Assembly: GCA_964019135.1 (NCBI GenBank)
Contig: OZ025255.1
Span: 39,338,811-39,402,810 of the forward strand
Length of the DNA: 64,000 nucleotides
Direction: 5' to 3'
DNA from: Arenicola marina
Taxonomy: Eukaryota > Annelida > Polychaeta > Arenicolidae
The notes beneath the pieces were generated by a model. The model worked only from the letters and a program-made list of their open reading frames with translations. It ran no database searches and had not been told where the DNA came from. This document shows positions 11,173 through 25,800 of the stretch, piece after piece. How positions within the stretch are numbered: the first letter of the stretch is position 1; every line of letters begins with the position of its first letter. Made by a program: the position numbers and the translations under genes.

Positions 11173-12260
11173 TTGGAGCAGACGCTGCCAGCTAATCAGC
11201 AATCTTCTGATGTAGAACATAGAGCTAATATGCGGGCAATGTACAAGAGAATTAAGAAAGCCCTATGCCTCACGGTCGCTAAAACAGCCCCCTTAAAGTC
11301 ACTTGAGGGCGAGGTGATTACAGATCGTAGCAAACAGATGTCTCGCTGGGTGGAACACTATGTCTCATCATTGTACGCGCACGAGTCTCATGTATCGCCA
11401 ACGGCGCTTGATGCACTACCCCGTCTGCCGGTCATGGACGATCTGGACAGTGTACCAACAGTTTTCGAACTGGGTCAGGCAATCGATTCCTTTGGCAGCG
11501 GGAAATCGCCTGGCAATGACAGGATTCCTGCTGAAGTAATTAAGTGTGGGGAAACTATATTGCTCCCTCATCTCCACCAACTTCTCGCCCTGTGCTGGAA
11601 CAATGGTATTGTTCCACAGGAAATGCGTGAAATGCTTTACAAAAAACACAGGTGATTGTAACAATTACCGCGATATATCACTCTTAAGCATTACTGGTAA
11701 ACTCTTCGCCAGAATTGCCTTAAAGAGACTGCAACTTCCTGCGAACAGAGCGTATCCTGAAGCGCGCGGTTTCAGAGCCGGACGTTCCACTGTCGACAAG
11801 ATATTCTCGTTGCGTCAACTGCCGGAGCAATGTAGAGAGCCTGCACAGGCCCCTCTACCTTGCTTTTGTTGCTCTCACTAATGCTTTTGATACTGTCAGC
11901 AGATTTGGGTTGTACACAAGCTTGGAGTCTATTGGCTGCCCCCGCAGACTAATTAACCTTATCCGCTATTTTCATGAACCCTCGTTCAGCACAGTACAAT
12001 TCGACGGAGCTACGTCCGAGAGCTTCAGAAGTCAGAAATGTCGTGAAGTTTTGTGTTCTTGCGCCAACTTTATTTGGCATCTTCTTCTCTATGCTCACGT
12101 GTTTCCCTGCACACCAGATCGGATGGGAAATTGTACAACCTTTCCAGATTGTGTGCTAAGTCCAAGCGGAGGTGCTTCTTAATAGGGGAACTACTATTTG
12201 CTGACGACGCAGCACTGGTTGCGCATTTCAGAAAGCCAGCTGCAGACTCATAGACCGACT
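11173..12260 (+). pseudogene. LINE reverse transcriptase domain, frameshifted
   Basis: These are remains of the RNA-templated DNA polymerase of the same element. Frame 11173-11655 gives the linker and RT N-terminus, including GSGKSPGNDRIPAEVIKCG, a typical LINE RT opening. The next frame, from about 11650, gives CNNYRDISLLSITGKLFARI and then FRAGRSTVDKIFSLRQL. Further fragments are GCPRRLINLI (about 11934), FDGATSESF, APTLFGIFFSML (12062 onward) and RSDGKLYNL. The catalytic box is present as LLFADDAAL, with FADD at 12197-12208. The first catalytic Asp region (F.D..KAFD) is poorly preserved near 11870-11900. Multiple frame changes rule out a working enzyme. Confidence 0.8.
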
Positions 12261-12329
12261 CTCAAACGCGTGTGCTTTATTCGCTTAGATTATTAGTGTT
12301 AAAAACAGTCGTGCTGAGCCAATGGGCTA

Positions 12330-12920
12330 TCACACCACCAGTGATTACCCCAAATAGCATGCATTTAGAGGTGGTGATTAAGTTTTGTGACGTAGGAAGT
12401 ACCGTCACGGATAATTTATCCCTGGACGAAGAATTAAAAAATCGCATTGGGGAGGCAGCCACCACCTTTGGTAGGTTAAACAAACGTGCTTGGAAAAAGT
12501 CAAAACTAACCACTCGCACCAAAATGCTAATCTACAGGGCGTGTGTTCAAACTAGCCTGCTGGTTGGCAGTAAAACGTGGACTACATATTGTGGCCAAGA
12601 AAAAATAGTTCAATAACTTAAACATCTTCGTTGCCTGCGAAACATTTTAGGCATTTCTTGGCAAGACAATTAACAAATGCCGACGTGTTTGCCAGGGTCA
12701 ACCTATCAAGCATTCTTGCTCTTGTGAAACAACGACGCCTTCGTTGGCTTGGAAACGTTCATCGAATGCAAGATAAAAACATTTCGAAGGATGTTCTCTA
12801 CGGTGAGCTTGCCGATGGCAAAAGGCCAACTGGACGGCCAAAGCTCAGGTTTAAGGATGCAAGCGTGACATGAAGGCTTTCGGCATCGATACAAATTATT
12901 GGGAGAATGTGAATAAAAAA
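12330..12920 (+). pseudogene. LINE ORF2 C-terminal region
   Basis: Downstream of the RT box, the frame 12272-12616 reads LEVVIKFCDVGSTVTDNLSL, then RIGEAATTFGRL and YRACVQTSLLVGSKTWTTY, the usual segment after the RT thumb. After a stop and shift, the frame 12631-12873 contains VKQRRLRWLGNVHRM and KRPTGRPKLRFKDA, a signature of the tail of this LINE type. The last bit, MKAFGIDTNYWENV (12870-12911), follows after a premature stop at 12871-12873. The order is intact, the frames are not. Confidence 0.8.
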
Positions 12921-13115
12921 AACTGCAAAATCCATCGTCTTTCGCAGACGGACGGATGCCAACCCAGTGTATTTCACGCCATACATTTGTACGTATGCAC
13001 TTTTTACACTTCTTACGTGTTGAGCGAAATCTTGTTTCAATTGATTTTACTTCAAATTAATTCAATTCTATGCATATTATATTTGTGAATGTTTATACAT
13101 ACCACGGGCCGCCGC

Positions 13116-13168
13116 CATGTTTCAATTCAATTCAATTCAATTCTACTCTATTCTATTCAATTCTATTC
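13116..13168 (+). repeat. (TTCAA/TTCTA)n pentanucleotide microsatellite
   Basis: About ten TTCAA, TTCTA or ATTC-type units in a row. It lies about 200 bp past the last LINE coding remains and could be the 3' terminal simple repeat of that element, but nothing proves the link. Confidence 0.8.
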
Positions 13169-13830
13169 AATTTTATTCTTTATTTGGTCTACGACATGCC
13201 GATACGTGCGTGTTGCCCATGTAACGAACACTACCGCATGAGCCAGATAAATCATGTTTTAGCATTGCTCACTTATTACTCACGCCTACCATTTACTCCA
13301 ATACTTCATTGTGTGGGCTATGACATGGAATATGGACTGTTTTTTTATGTGAAAATAATGTACTACTTCGTCGGTAGAAGGCTCAAATATTGCTCGGTGT
13401 CGTTTGAGTTTATCAGAGATCGGTTTTCTTGTCAGATTAATTACTCACGAGATAATTGATAATTGGAGATTGTATCCATGGTCGTTCTGTATAATTGTCT
13501 TTGGTCTTGGCGCCAGCTTTGACTTATATGGAGCATATTCACAGCTGACACACCAAGGCCAAAGACAATTATAAAAGAACCGTGCGTACCATACCAGCGA
13601 TGTTCGCTTGTATTAATCATCCCTCTTGGCCGATTGCGGATATAGGGTTTGGTGATAAAGCAGAACATAATTCCAGCACTCCGTGATGTTATCAGTGGTT
13701 TAAAAGATGTCTCTATGGATGCCTTCTGTGAGATACACCAAGCAGGCTCATCCGCTTAATAACAACAGTATCTGTCAGATCAGTAGTAACAGAGTCATTA
13801 GGATGTAACCGCTTACCAGACTGTGTACTA
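13169..13830. other. Unique sequence with a hairpin, no supported gene
   Basis: No reading frame carries a recognised domain. The only structure noted is the inverted repeat at 13491-13572. Confidence 0.5.
13491..13572. repeat. Inverted repeat (20-bp arms, 42-bp loop)
   Basis: The left arm (13491-13510, ATAATTGTCTTTGGTCTTGG) and the right arm (13553-13572) are reverse complements at 19 of 20 positions. Weaker pairing continues several bases outward. It could be a small foldback/MITE core or an RNA hairpin; nothing further identifies it. Confidence 0.75.
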
Positions 13831-13832
13831 TG

Positions 13833-16800
13833 AGGACAACACGTGGGTCTATCAGATGACAACACGTGGGTCTATCGGGTGACAACACGTGGGTCTATCA
13901 GATTACAACACGTGGGTTCATCAGATGACAACACGTGGGTCTATCAGATGACAACACGTGGCTCTATCGGGTGACAACACGTGGGTCTATCGGATGACAA
14001 CACGTGGGTAAATCAGATGACAACACGTGGGTCTATCAGATTACAACACGTGGGTCCATCAGATGACAACACGTGGGTCTATCACATGACAACACGTGGG
14101 TCTATCGGATGACAACACGTGGGTTTATCGGATGACAATACCTGGGTCTATCGGATTACAACACGTGGGTTCATCAGATGACAACACGTGGGTCCATCAG
14201 ATGACAACACGTGGGTCTATCAGATTACAACACGTGGCTCTATCGGGTGACAACACGTGGGTCTATCGGATGACAACACGTGGGTAAATCAGATGACAAC
14301 ACGTGGGTCTATCGGATGACAACACGTGGGTTTATCGGATGACAACACCTGGGTCTACCGGATTACAACACGTGGGTTCATCAGATGACAACACGTGGGT
14401 CCATCAGAGGACAACACGTGGGTCTATCAGATGACAACACGTGGCTCTATCGGGTGACAACACGTGGGTTTATCGGATGACAACACCTGGGTCTACCGGA
14501 TTACAACACGTGGGTTCATCAGATGACAACACGTGGGTCCATCAGAGGACAACACGTGGGTCTATCAGATGACAACACGTGGCTCTATCGGGTGACAACA
14601 CGTGGGTCTATCAGATGACAACACGTGGGTCTATCAGATTGCAACACGTGGGTCTATCAGATTACAACACGTGGGTCTATCGGATGACAACACGTGGGTC
14701 CATTAAATGACAACACGTGGATCTATCAGATGACAACACGTTGGTCTATCAGATGACATTACGTGGGTCTATCAGATGACAACACGTAGGTCTATCGGAT
14801 GACAACACGTGGGTCCATCAGATGACAACACGTGGGTCTATCAGATGACAACACGTAGGTATATTGGATGACAACACGTGGGTCTATCACATGACAACAC
14901 GTGGGTCTATCGGATGACAGCACATGGGTCTATCAGATGACAACACGTGGGTCTATCGGATGATAACACGTGGGTCTATCAGATGACAACACGTGGGTCC
15001 ATCGGATGACAACACGTGGGTCTATCGGGTGACAACACGTGGGTCTATCAGATTACAACACGTGGGTTCATCAGATGACAACACGTTGGTCCATCAGATG
15101 ACAACACGTGGGTCTATCAGATGACAACACGTGGCTCTATCGGGTGACAACACGTGGGTCTATCGGATGACAACACGTGGGTAAATCAGATGACAACACG
15201 TGGGTCTATCAGATTACAACACGTGGGTCCATCAGATGACAACACGTGGGTCCATCAGATGACAACACGTGGGTCTATCAGATGACAACACGTGGGTCTA
15301 TCGGATGACAACACGTGGGTTTATTGGATGACAACACGTGGGTCTATCGGATTACAACACGTGGGTTCATCAGATGACAACACGTGGGTCCATCTGATGA
15401 CAACACGTGGGTCTATCAGATGACAACACGTGGCTCTATCGGGTGACAACACGTGGGTCTATCGGATGACAACACGTGGGTAAATCAGATGACAACACGT
15501 GGGTCTATCAGATTACAATACGTGGGTCCATCAGATGACAACACGTGGGTCCATCAGATGACAACACGTGGCTCTATCGGGTGACAACACGTGGGTCTAT
15601 CGGAGGACAACACGTGGGTAAATCAGATGACAACACGTGGGTCTATCAGATTACAACACGTGAGTCCATGAGATGACAACACGTGGGTCCATCAGATGAC
15701 AACACGTGGGTCTATCAGATGACAACACGTGGGTCTATCAGATTGCAACACGTGGGTCTATCAGATTACAACACGTGGGTCTATCGGATGACAACACGTG
15801 GGTCCATTAAATGACAACCCGTGGATCTATCAGATGACAACACGTTGGTCTATCAGATGACAACACGTGGGTCTATCGGATGACAACACGTGGGTCTATC
15901 AGATGACAACACGTAGGTATGTTGGATGACAACACGTGGGTCCATCAGATGACAACACGTGGGTCTATCGGATGACAGCACATGTGTCTATCGGATGACA
16001 ACACGTGGGTCTATCAGATGACAACACGTGGGTCTATCGGATGACAACACGTGGGTTTATCGGATGACAACACCTGGGTCTGTCGGATTACAACACGTGG
16101 GTTCATCAGATGACAACACGTGGGTCCATCAGATGACAACACGTGCGTCTGTCAGATGACAACACGTGGCTCTATCGGGTGACAACACATGGGTCTATCG
16201 GATGACAACACGTGGGTAAATCAGCTGACAACACGTGGGTCTATCAGATTACAACACGTGGGTCCATCAGATGACAACACGTGGGTCTATCAGATGACAA
16301 CACGTGGGTCTATCGGATGACAACACGTGGGTTTATCGGATGACAACACCTGGGTCTGTCGGATTACAACACGTGGGTTCATCAGATGACAACACGTGGG
16401 TCCATCAGATGACAACACGTGGGTCTACCAGATGACAACACGTGGCTCTATCGGGTGACAACACGTGGGTCTATCGGATGACAACACGTGGGTAAATCAG
16501 ATGACAGCACGTGGGTCTATCAGATTACAACACGTGGGTCCATCAGATGACAACACGTGGGTCCATCAGATGACAACACGTGGGTCTATCAGATGACAGC
16601 ACGTGGGTCTATCAGATTGCAACACGTGGGTCTATCGGATGACAACACGTGGGTCTATCACATGACAACACGTGGGTCTATCGGATGACAACACGTGGGT
16701 TTATCGGATGACAATACCTGGGTCTATCGGATTACAACACGTGGGTTCATCAGATGACAACACGTGGGTCCATCAGATGACAACACGTGGGTCTATCAGA

Positions 16801-19800
16801 TTACAACACGTGGCTCTATCGGGTGACAACACGTGGGTCTATCGGATGACAACACGTGGGTAAATCAGATGACAACACGTGGGTCTATCGGATGACAACA
16901 CGTGGGTTTATCGGATGACAACACCTGGGTCTACCGGATTACAACACGTGGGTTCATCAGATGACAACACGTGGGTCCATCAGAGGACAACACGTGGGTC
17001 TATCAGATGACAACACGTGGCTCTATCGGGTGACAACACGTGGGTTTATCGGATGACAACACCTGGGTCTACCGGATTACAACACGTGGGTTCATCAGAT
17101 GACAACACGTGGGTCCATCAGAGGACAACACGTGGGTCTATCAGATGACAACACGTGGCTCTATCGGGTGACAACACGTGGGTCTATCAGATGACAACAC
17201 GTGGGTCTATCAGATTGCAACACGTGGGTCTATCAGATTACAACACGTGGGTCTATCGGATGACAACACGTGGGTCCATTAAATGACAACACGTGGATCT
17301 ATCAGATGACAACACGTTGGTCTATCAGATGACATTACGTGGGTCTATCAGATGACAACACGTAGGTCTATCGGATGACAACACGTGGGTCCATCAGATG
17401 ACAACACGTGGGTCTATCAGATGACAACACGTAGGTATATTGGATGACAACACGTGGGTCTATCAGATGACAACACGTGGGTCTATCGGATGACAGCACA
17501 TGGGTCTATCAGATGACAACACGTGGGTCTATCGGATGATAACACGTGGGTCTATCAGATGACAACACGTGGGTCCATCGGATGACAACACGTGGGTCTA
17601 TCGGGTGACAACACGTGGGTCTATCAGATCACAACACGTGGGTTCATCAGATGACAACACGTGGGTCCATCAGATGACAACACGTGGGTCTATCAGATGA
17701 CAACACGTGGCTCTATCGGGTGACAACACGTGGGTCTATCGGATGACAACACGTGGGTAAATCAGATGACAACACGTGGGTCTATCAGATTACAACACGT
17801 GGGTCCATCAGATGACAACACGTGGGTCCATCAGATGACAACACGTGGGTCTATCAGATGACAACACGTGGGTCTATCGGATGGCAACACGTGGGTTTAT
17901 TGGATGACAACACGTGGGTCTATCGGATTACAACACGTGGGTTCATCAGATGACAACACGTGGGTCCATCTGATGACAACACGTGGGTCTATCAGATGAC
18001 AACACGTGGCTCTATCGGGTGACAACACGTGGGTCTATCGGATGACAACACGTGGGTAAATCAGATGACAACACGTGGGTCTATCAGATTACAATACGTG
18101 GGTCCATCAGATGACAACACGTGGGTCCATCAGATGACAACACGTGGCTCTATCGGGTGACAACACGTGGGTCTATCGGAGGACAACACGTGGGTAAATC
18201 AGATGACAACACGTGGGTCTATCAGATTACAACACGTGAGTCCATGAGATGACAACACGTGGGTCCATCAGATGACAACACGTGGGTCTATCAGATGACA
18301 ACACGTGGGTCTATCAGATTGCAACACGTGGGTCTATCAGATTACCACACGTGGGTCTATCGGATGACAACACGTGGGTCCATTAAATGACAACCCGTGG
18401 ATCTATCAGATGACAACACGTTGGTCTATCAGATGACAACACGTGGGTCTATCAGATGACAACACGTGGGTCTATCAGATGACAACACGTAGGTATATTG
18501 GATGACAACACGTGGGTCCATCAGATGACAACACGTGGGTCTATCGGATGACAGCACATGTGTCTATCGGATGACAACACGTGGGTCTATCAGATGACAA
18601 CACGTGGGTCTATCGGATGACAACACGTGGGTTTATCGGATGACAACACCTGGGTCTGTCGGATTACAACACGTGGGTTCATCAGATGACAACACGTGGG
18701 TCCATCAGATGACAACACGTGCGTCTGTCAGATGACAACACGTGGCTCTATCGGGTGACAACACATGGGTCTATCGGATGACAACACGTGGGTAAATCAG
18801 CTGACAACACGTGGGTCTATCAGATTACAACACGTGGGTCCATCAGATGACAACACGTGGGTCTATCAGATGACAACACGTGGGTCTATCGGATGACAAC
18901 ACGTGGGTTTATCGGATGACAACACCTGGGTCTGTCGGATTACAACACGTGGGTTCATCAGATGACAACACGTGGGTCCATCAGATGACAACACGTGGGT
19001 CTATCAGATTGCAACACGTGGCTCTATCGGATGACAACACGTGGGTCCATTAAATGACAACACGTGGATCTATCAGGTGTCAGCACGTTGGTCTATCAGA
19101 TGACATTACGTGGGTATATCAGATGACAACACGTGGGTCTATCGGATGACAACACGTGGGTCCATCAGATGACAACACGTGGGTCTATCAGATGACAACA
19201 CGTAGGTATATTGGATGACAACACGTGGGTTCATCAGATGACAACACGTTGGTCCATCAGATGACAACACGTGGGTCTATCAGATGACAACACGTGGCTC
19301 TATCGGGTGACAACACGTGGGTCTATCGGATGACAACACGTGGGTAAATCAGATGACAACACGTGGGTCTATCAGATTACAACACGTGGGTCCATCAGAT
19401 GACAACACGTGGGTCCATCAGATGACAACACGTGGGTCTATCAGATGACAACACGTGGGTCTATCGGATGACAACACGTGGGTTTATTGGATGACAACAC
19501 GTGGGTCTATCGGATTACAACACGTGGGTTCATCAGATGACAACACGTGGGTCCATCTGATGACAACACGTGGGTCTATCAGATGACAACACGTGGCTCT
19601 ATCGGGTGACAACACGTGGGTCTATCGGATGACAACACGTGGGTAAATCAGATGACAACACGTGGGTCTATCAGATTACAATACGTGGGTCCATCAGATG
19701 ACAACACGTGGGTCCATCAGATGACAACACGTGGCTCTATCGGGTGACAACACGTGGGTCTATCGGAGGACAACACGTGGGTAAATCAGATGACAACACG

Positions 19801-22800
19801 TGGGTCTATCAGATTACAACACGTGAGTCCATGAGATGACAACACGTGGGTCCATCAGATGACAACACGTGGGTCTATCAGATGACAACACGTGGGTCTA
19901 TCAGATTGCAACACGTGGGTCTATCAGATTACAACACGTGGGTCTATCGGATGACAACACGTGGGTCCATTAAATGACAACCCGTGGATCTATCAGATGA
20001 CAACACGTTGGTCTATCAGATGACAACACGTGGGTCTATCGGATGACAACACGTGGGTCTATCAGATGACAACACGTAGGTATGTTGGATGACAACACGT
20101 GGGTCCATCAGATGACAACACGTGGGTCTATCGGATGACAGCACATGTGTCTATCGGATGACAACACGTGGGTCTATCAGATGACAACACGTGGGTCTAT
20201 CGGATGACAACACGTGGGTTTATCGGATGACAACACCTGGGTCTGTCGGATTACAACACGTGGGTTCATCAGATGACAACACGTGGGTCCATCAGATGAC
20301 AACACGTGCGTCTGTCAGATGACAACACGTGGCTCTATCGGGTGACAACACATGGGTCTATCGGATGACAACACGTGGGTAAATCAGCTGACAACACGTG
20401 GCTCTATCAGATTACAACACGTGGGTCCATCAGATGACAACACGTGGGTCTATCAGATGACAACACGTGGGTCTATCGGATGACAACACGTGGGTTTATC
20501 GGATGACAACACCTGGGTCTGTCGGATTACAACACGTGGGTTCATCAGATGACAACACGTGGGTCCATCAGATGACAACACGTGGGTCTACCAGATGACA
20601 ACACGTGGCTCTATCGGGTGACAACACGTGGGTCTATCGGATGACAACACGTGGGTAAATCAGATGACAGCACGTGGGTCTATCAGATTACAACACGTGG
20701 GTCCATCAGATGACAACACGTGGGTCCATCAGATGACAACACGTGGGTCTATCAGATGACAGCACGTGGGTCTATCAGATTGCAACACGTGGGTCTATCG
20801 GATGACAACACGTGGGTCTATCACATGACAACACGTGGGTCTATCGGATGACAACACGTGGGTTTATCGGATGACAATACCTGGGTCTATCGGATTACAA
20901 CACGTGGGTTCATCAGATGACAACACGTGGGTCCATCAGATGACAACACGTGGGTCTATCAGATTACAACACGTGGCTCTATCGGGTGACAACACGTGGG
21001 TCTATCGGATGACAACACGTGGGTAAATCAGATGACAACACGTGGGTCTATCGGATGACAACACGTGGGTTTATCGGATGACAACACCTGGGTCTACCGG
21101 ATTACAACACGTGGGTTCATCAGATGACAACACGTGGGTCCATCAGAGGACAACACGTGGGTCTATCAGATGACAACACGTGGCTCTATCGGGTGACAAC
21201 ACGTGGGTTTATCGGATGACAACACCTGGGTCTACCGGATTACAACACGTGGGTTCATCAGATGACAACACGTGGGTCCATCAGAGGACAACACGTGGGT
21301 CTATCAGATGACAACACGTGGCTCTATCGGGTGACAACACGTGGGTCTATCAGATGACAACACGTGGGTCTATCAGATTGCAACACGTGGGTCTATCAGA
21401 TTACAACACGTGGGTCTATCGGATGACAACACGTGGGTCCATTAAATGACAACACGTGGATCTATCAGATGACAACACGTTGGTCTATCAGATGACATTA
21501 CGTGGGTCTATCAGATGACAACACGTAGGTCTATCGGATGACAACACGTGGGTCCATCAGATGACAACACGTGGGTCTATCAGATGACAACACGTAGGTA
21601 TATTGGATGACAACACGTGGGTCTATCAGATGACAACACGTGGGTCTATCGGATGACAGCACATGGGTCTATCAGATGACAACACGTGGGTCTATCGGAT
21701 GATAACACGTGGGTCTATCAGATGACAACACGTGGGTCCATCGGATGACAACACGTGGGTCTATCGGGTGACAACACGTGGGTCTATCAGATCACAACAC
21801 GTGGGTTCATCAGATGACAACACGTGGGTCCATCAGATGACAACACGTGGGTCTATCAGATGACAACACGTGGCTCTATCGGGTGACAACACGTGGGTCT
21901 ATCGGATGACAACACGTGGGTAAATCAGATGACAACACGTGGGTCTATCAGATTACAACACGTGGGTCCATCAGATGACAACACGTGGGTCCATCAGATG
22001 ACAACACGTGGGTCTATCAGATGACAACACGTGGGTCTATCGGATGGCAACACGTGGGTTTATTGGATGACAACACGTGGGTCTATCGGATTACAACACG
22101 TGGGTTCATCAGATGACAACACGTGGGTCCATCTGATGACAACACGTGGGTCTATCAGATGACAACACGTGGCTCTATCGGGTGACAACACGTGGGTCTA
22201 TCGGATGACAACACGTGGGTAAATCAGATGACAACACGTGGGTCTATCAGATTACAATACGTGGGTCCATCAGATGACAACACGTGGGTCCATCAGATGA
22301 CAACACGTGGCTCTATCGGGTGACAACACGTGGGTCTATCGGAGGACAACACGTGGGTAAATCAGATGACAACACGTGGGTCTATCAGATTACAACACGT
22401 GAGTCCATGAGATGACAACACGTGGGTCCATCAGATGACAACACGTGGGTCTATCAGATGACAACACGTGGGTCTATCAGATTGCAACACGTGGGTCTAT
22501 CAGATTACCACACGTGGGTCTATCGGATGACAACACGTGGGTCCATTAAATGACAACCCGTGGATCTATCAGATGACAACACGTTGGTCTATCAGATGAC
22601 AACACGTGGGTCTATCGGATGACAACACGTGGGTCTATCAGATGACAACACGTAGGTATATTGGATGACAACACGTGGGTCCATCAGATGACAACACGTG
22701 GGTCTATCGGATGACAGCACATGTGTCTATCGGATGACAACACGTGGGTCTATCAGATGACAACACGTGGGTCTATCGGATGACAACACGTGGGTTTATC

Positions 22801-25800
22801 GGATGACAACACCTGGGTCTGTCGGATTACAACACGTGGGTTCATCAGATGACAACACGTGGGTCCATCAGATGACAACACGTGCGTCTGTCAGATGACA
22901 ACACGTGGCTCTATCGGGTGACAACACATGGGTCTATCGGATGACAACACGTGGGTAAATCAGCTGACAACACGTGGGTCTATCAGATTACAACACGTGG
23001 GTCCATCAGATGACAACACGTGGGTCTATCAGATGACAACACGTGGGTCTATCGGATGACAACACGTGGGTTTATCGGATGACAACACCTGGGTCTGTCG
23101 GATTACAACACGTGGGTTCATCAGATGACAACACGTGGGTCCATCAGATGACAACACGTGGGTCTATCAGATTGCAACACGTGGCTCTATCGGATGACAA
23201 CACGTGGGTCCATTAAATGACAACACGTGGATCTATCAGGTGTCAGCACGTTGGTCTATCAGATGACATTACGTGGGTATATCAGATGACAACACGTGGG
23301 TCTATCGGATGACAACACGTGGGTCCATCAGATGACAACACGTGGGTCTATCAGATGACAACACGTAGGTATATTGGATGACAACACGTGGGTCTATCAG
23401 ATGACAACACGTGGGTCTATCGGATGATAACACGTGGGTCTATCAGATGACAACACGTGGGTCCATCGGATGACAACACGTGGGTCTATCGGGTGACAAC
23501 ACGTGGGTCTATCAGATTACAACACGTGGGTTCATCAGATGACAACACGTGGGTCCATCAGATGACAACACGTGGGTCTATCAGATAACAACATGTGGCT
23601 CTATCGGGTGACAACACGTGGGTCTATCGGATGACAACACGTGGGTAAATCAGATGACAACACGTGGGTCTATCAGATTACAACACGTGGGTCCATCAGA
23701 TGACAACACGTGGGTCCATCAGATGACAACACGTGGGTCTATCAGATGACAACACGTGGGTCTATCGGATGACAACACGTGGGTTTATTGGATGACAACA
23801 CGTGGGTCTATCGGATTACAACACCTGGGTTCATCAGATGACAACACGTGGGTCCATCAGATGACAACACGTGGGCCTATCAGATGACTCCACGTGGCTC
23901 TATCGGGTGACAACACGTGGGTCTATCGGATGACAACACGTGGGTAAATCAGATGACAACACGTGGGTCTATCAGATTACAACACGTGGGTCCATCAGAT
24001 GACAACACGTGGGTCCATCAGATGACAACACGTGGGTCTATCAGATGATAACACGTGGCTCTATCGGGTGACAACACGTGGGTCTATCGGATGACAACAC
24101 GTGGGTAAATCAGATGACAACACGTGGGTCTATCAGATTGCAACACGTGGGTCTATCAGATTACAACACGTGGGTCTATCGGATGACAACACGTCGGTCC
24201 ATTAAATGACAACACGTGGATCTATCAGATGACAACACGTTGGTCTATCAGATGACATTACGTGGGTCTATCAGATGACAACACGTGGGTCTATCGGATG
24301 ACAACACGTGGGTCTATCAGATGACAACACGTAGGTATATTGGATGACAACACGTGGGTCCATCAGATGACAACACGTGGGTCTATCGGATGACAGCACA
24401 TGTGTCTATGGGATGACAACACGTGGGTCTATCAGATGACAACACGTGGGTCTATCGGATGACAACACGTGGGTCTATCAGACTACAAAAGTCGGTCTAT
24501 CGGATTACAACACGTGGGTCTATCAGATGACAACACGTGGGTCTATCAGATGACAAAATGTGGGTCTATCGGATGACAACACGTGGGTAAATCAGATGAC
24601 AACACGTGGGTCTATCAGATTACAACACGTGGGTCCATCAGATGACAACACGTGGGTCTATCAGATGACAACACGTGGGTCTATCGGATGACAACACGTG
24701 GGTCTATCAGATGACAACACGTGGGTCTATCAGATGACAACACGTGGGTCTATCGGATGACAACACCTGGGTCTATCGGATTACAACACGTGGGTTCATC
24801 AGATGACAACACGTGGGTCCATCAGATGACAACACGTGGGTCTATCAGATGACAACACGTGGCTCTATCGGGTGACAACACGTGGGTCTATCGGATGACA
24901 ACACGTGGGTCTATCAGATGACAACACGTGGCTCTATCGGGTGACAACACGTGGGTCTATCAGATGACAACACGTGGGTCCATCAGATGACAACACGTGG
25001 GTCCATCAGATGACAACACGTGGGTCTATCAGATGACAACACGTGGGTCCATCAGATGACAACACGTGGGTCTATCAGATGATAACACGTGGCTCTATCG
25101 GGTGACAACACGTGGGTCTATCGGGTGACAACACGTGGGTCTATCAGATGACAACACGTGGGTCTATCAGATGACAACACGTGGGTCCATCGGATGACAA
25201 CACGTGGGTCCATCAGATGACAACACGTGGGTCTATCAGATGACAACACGTGGGTCTATCGGATGACAACACGTGGGTTTATCGGATGACAACACGTCGG
25301 TCTATCGGATGACAACACGTGGGTCTATCAAATGACAACACGTGGGTCTATCAGATGACACCACGTGGGATTATCGGATGACCAAAGCTGGGTCTATCGG
25401 ATGACAACACGTGGGTCTATCGGATGACAACACGTGGGTCCATCAGATGGCAACACGTGGGTCTATCAGATTACAACACTTGGGTCTATCGGATGACAAC
25501 ACGTTGGTCTATCAGATGACAACACGTGGTTCTATCGGATGACAACACGTGGGTCTATCAGATGACAACACGTGGGTCTATCGGATGACAACACGTGGGT
25601 CTATCAGACTACAAAAGTCGGTCTATCGGATTACAACACGTGGGTCTATCAGATGACAACACGTGGGTCTATCAGATGACAAAATGTGGGTCTATCGGAT
25701 GACAACACGTGGGTCAATCAGATGGCAACACGTGGGTCTATCAGATGACAACACGTGGGTCTATCGGGTGACAACCCGTGGGTCTATCGGATGACAACAC

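Larger units (their letters stand above)
10311..12940 (+). mobile_element. Degenerate APE-type LINE (non-LTR retrotransposon)
   Basis: Endonuclease, reverse transcriptase and C-terminal segments occur in the right order on the plus strand across all three frames, as expected of a frameshifted ORF2. Its protein type is the one often found in animal genomes and misannotated as craniofacial development protein 2-like. I do not assign a clade. The 5' limit is set by the endonuclease start (about 10318); the 3' limit is uncertain and could extend to the (TTCAA)n tract near 13116. At least six frame changes and one in-frame stop show that it is dead. No target-site duplication was identified. Confidence 0.85.
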
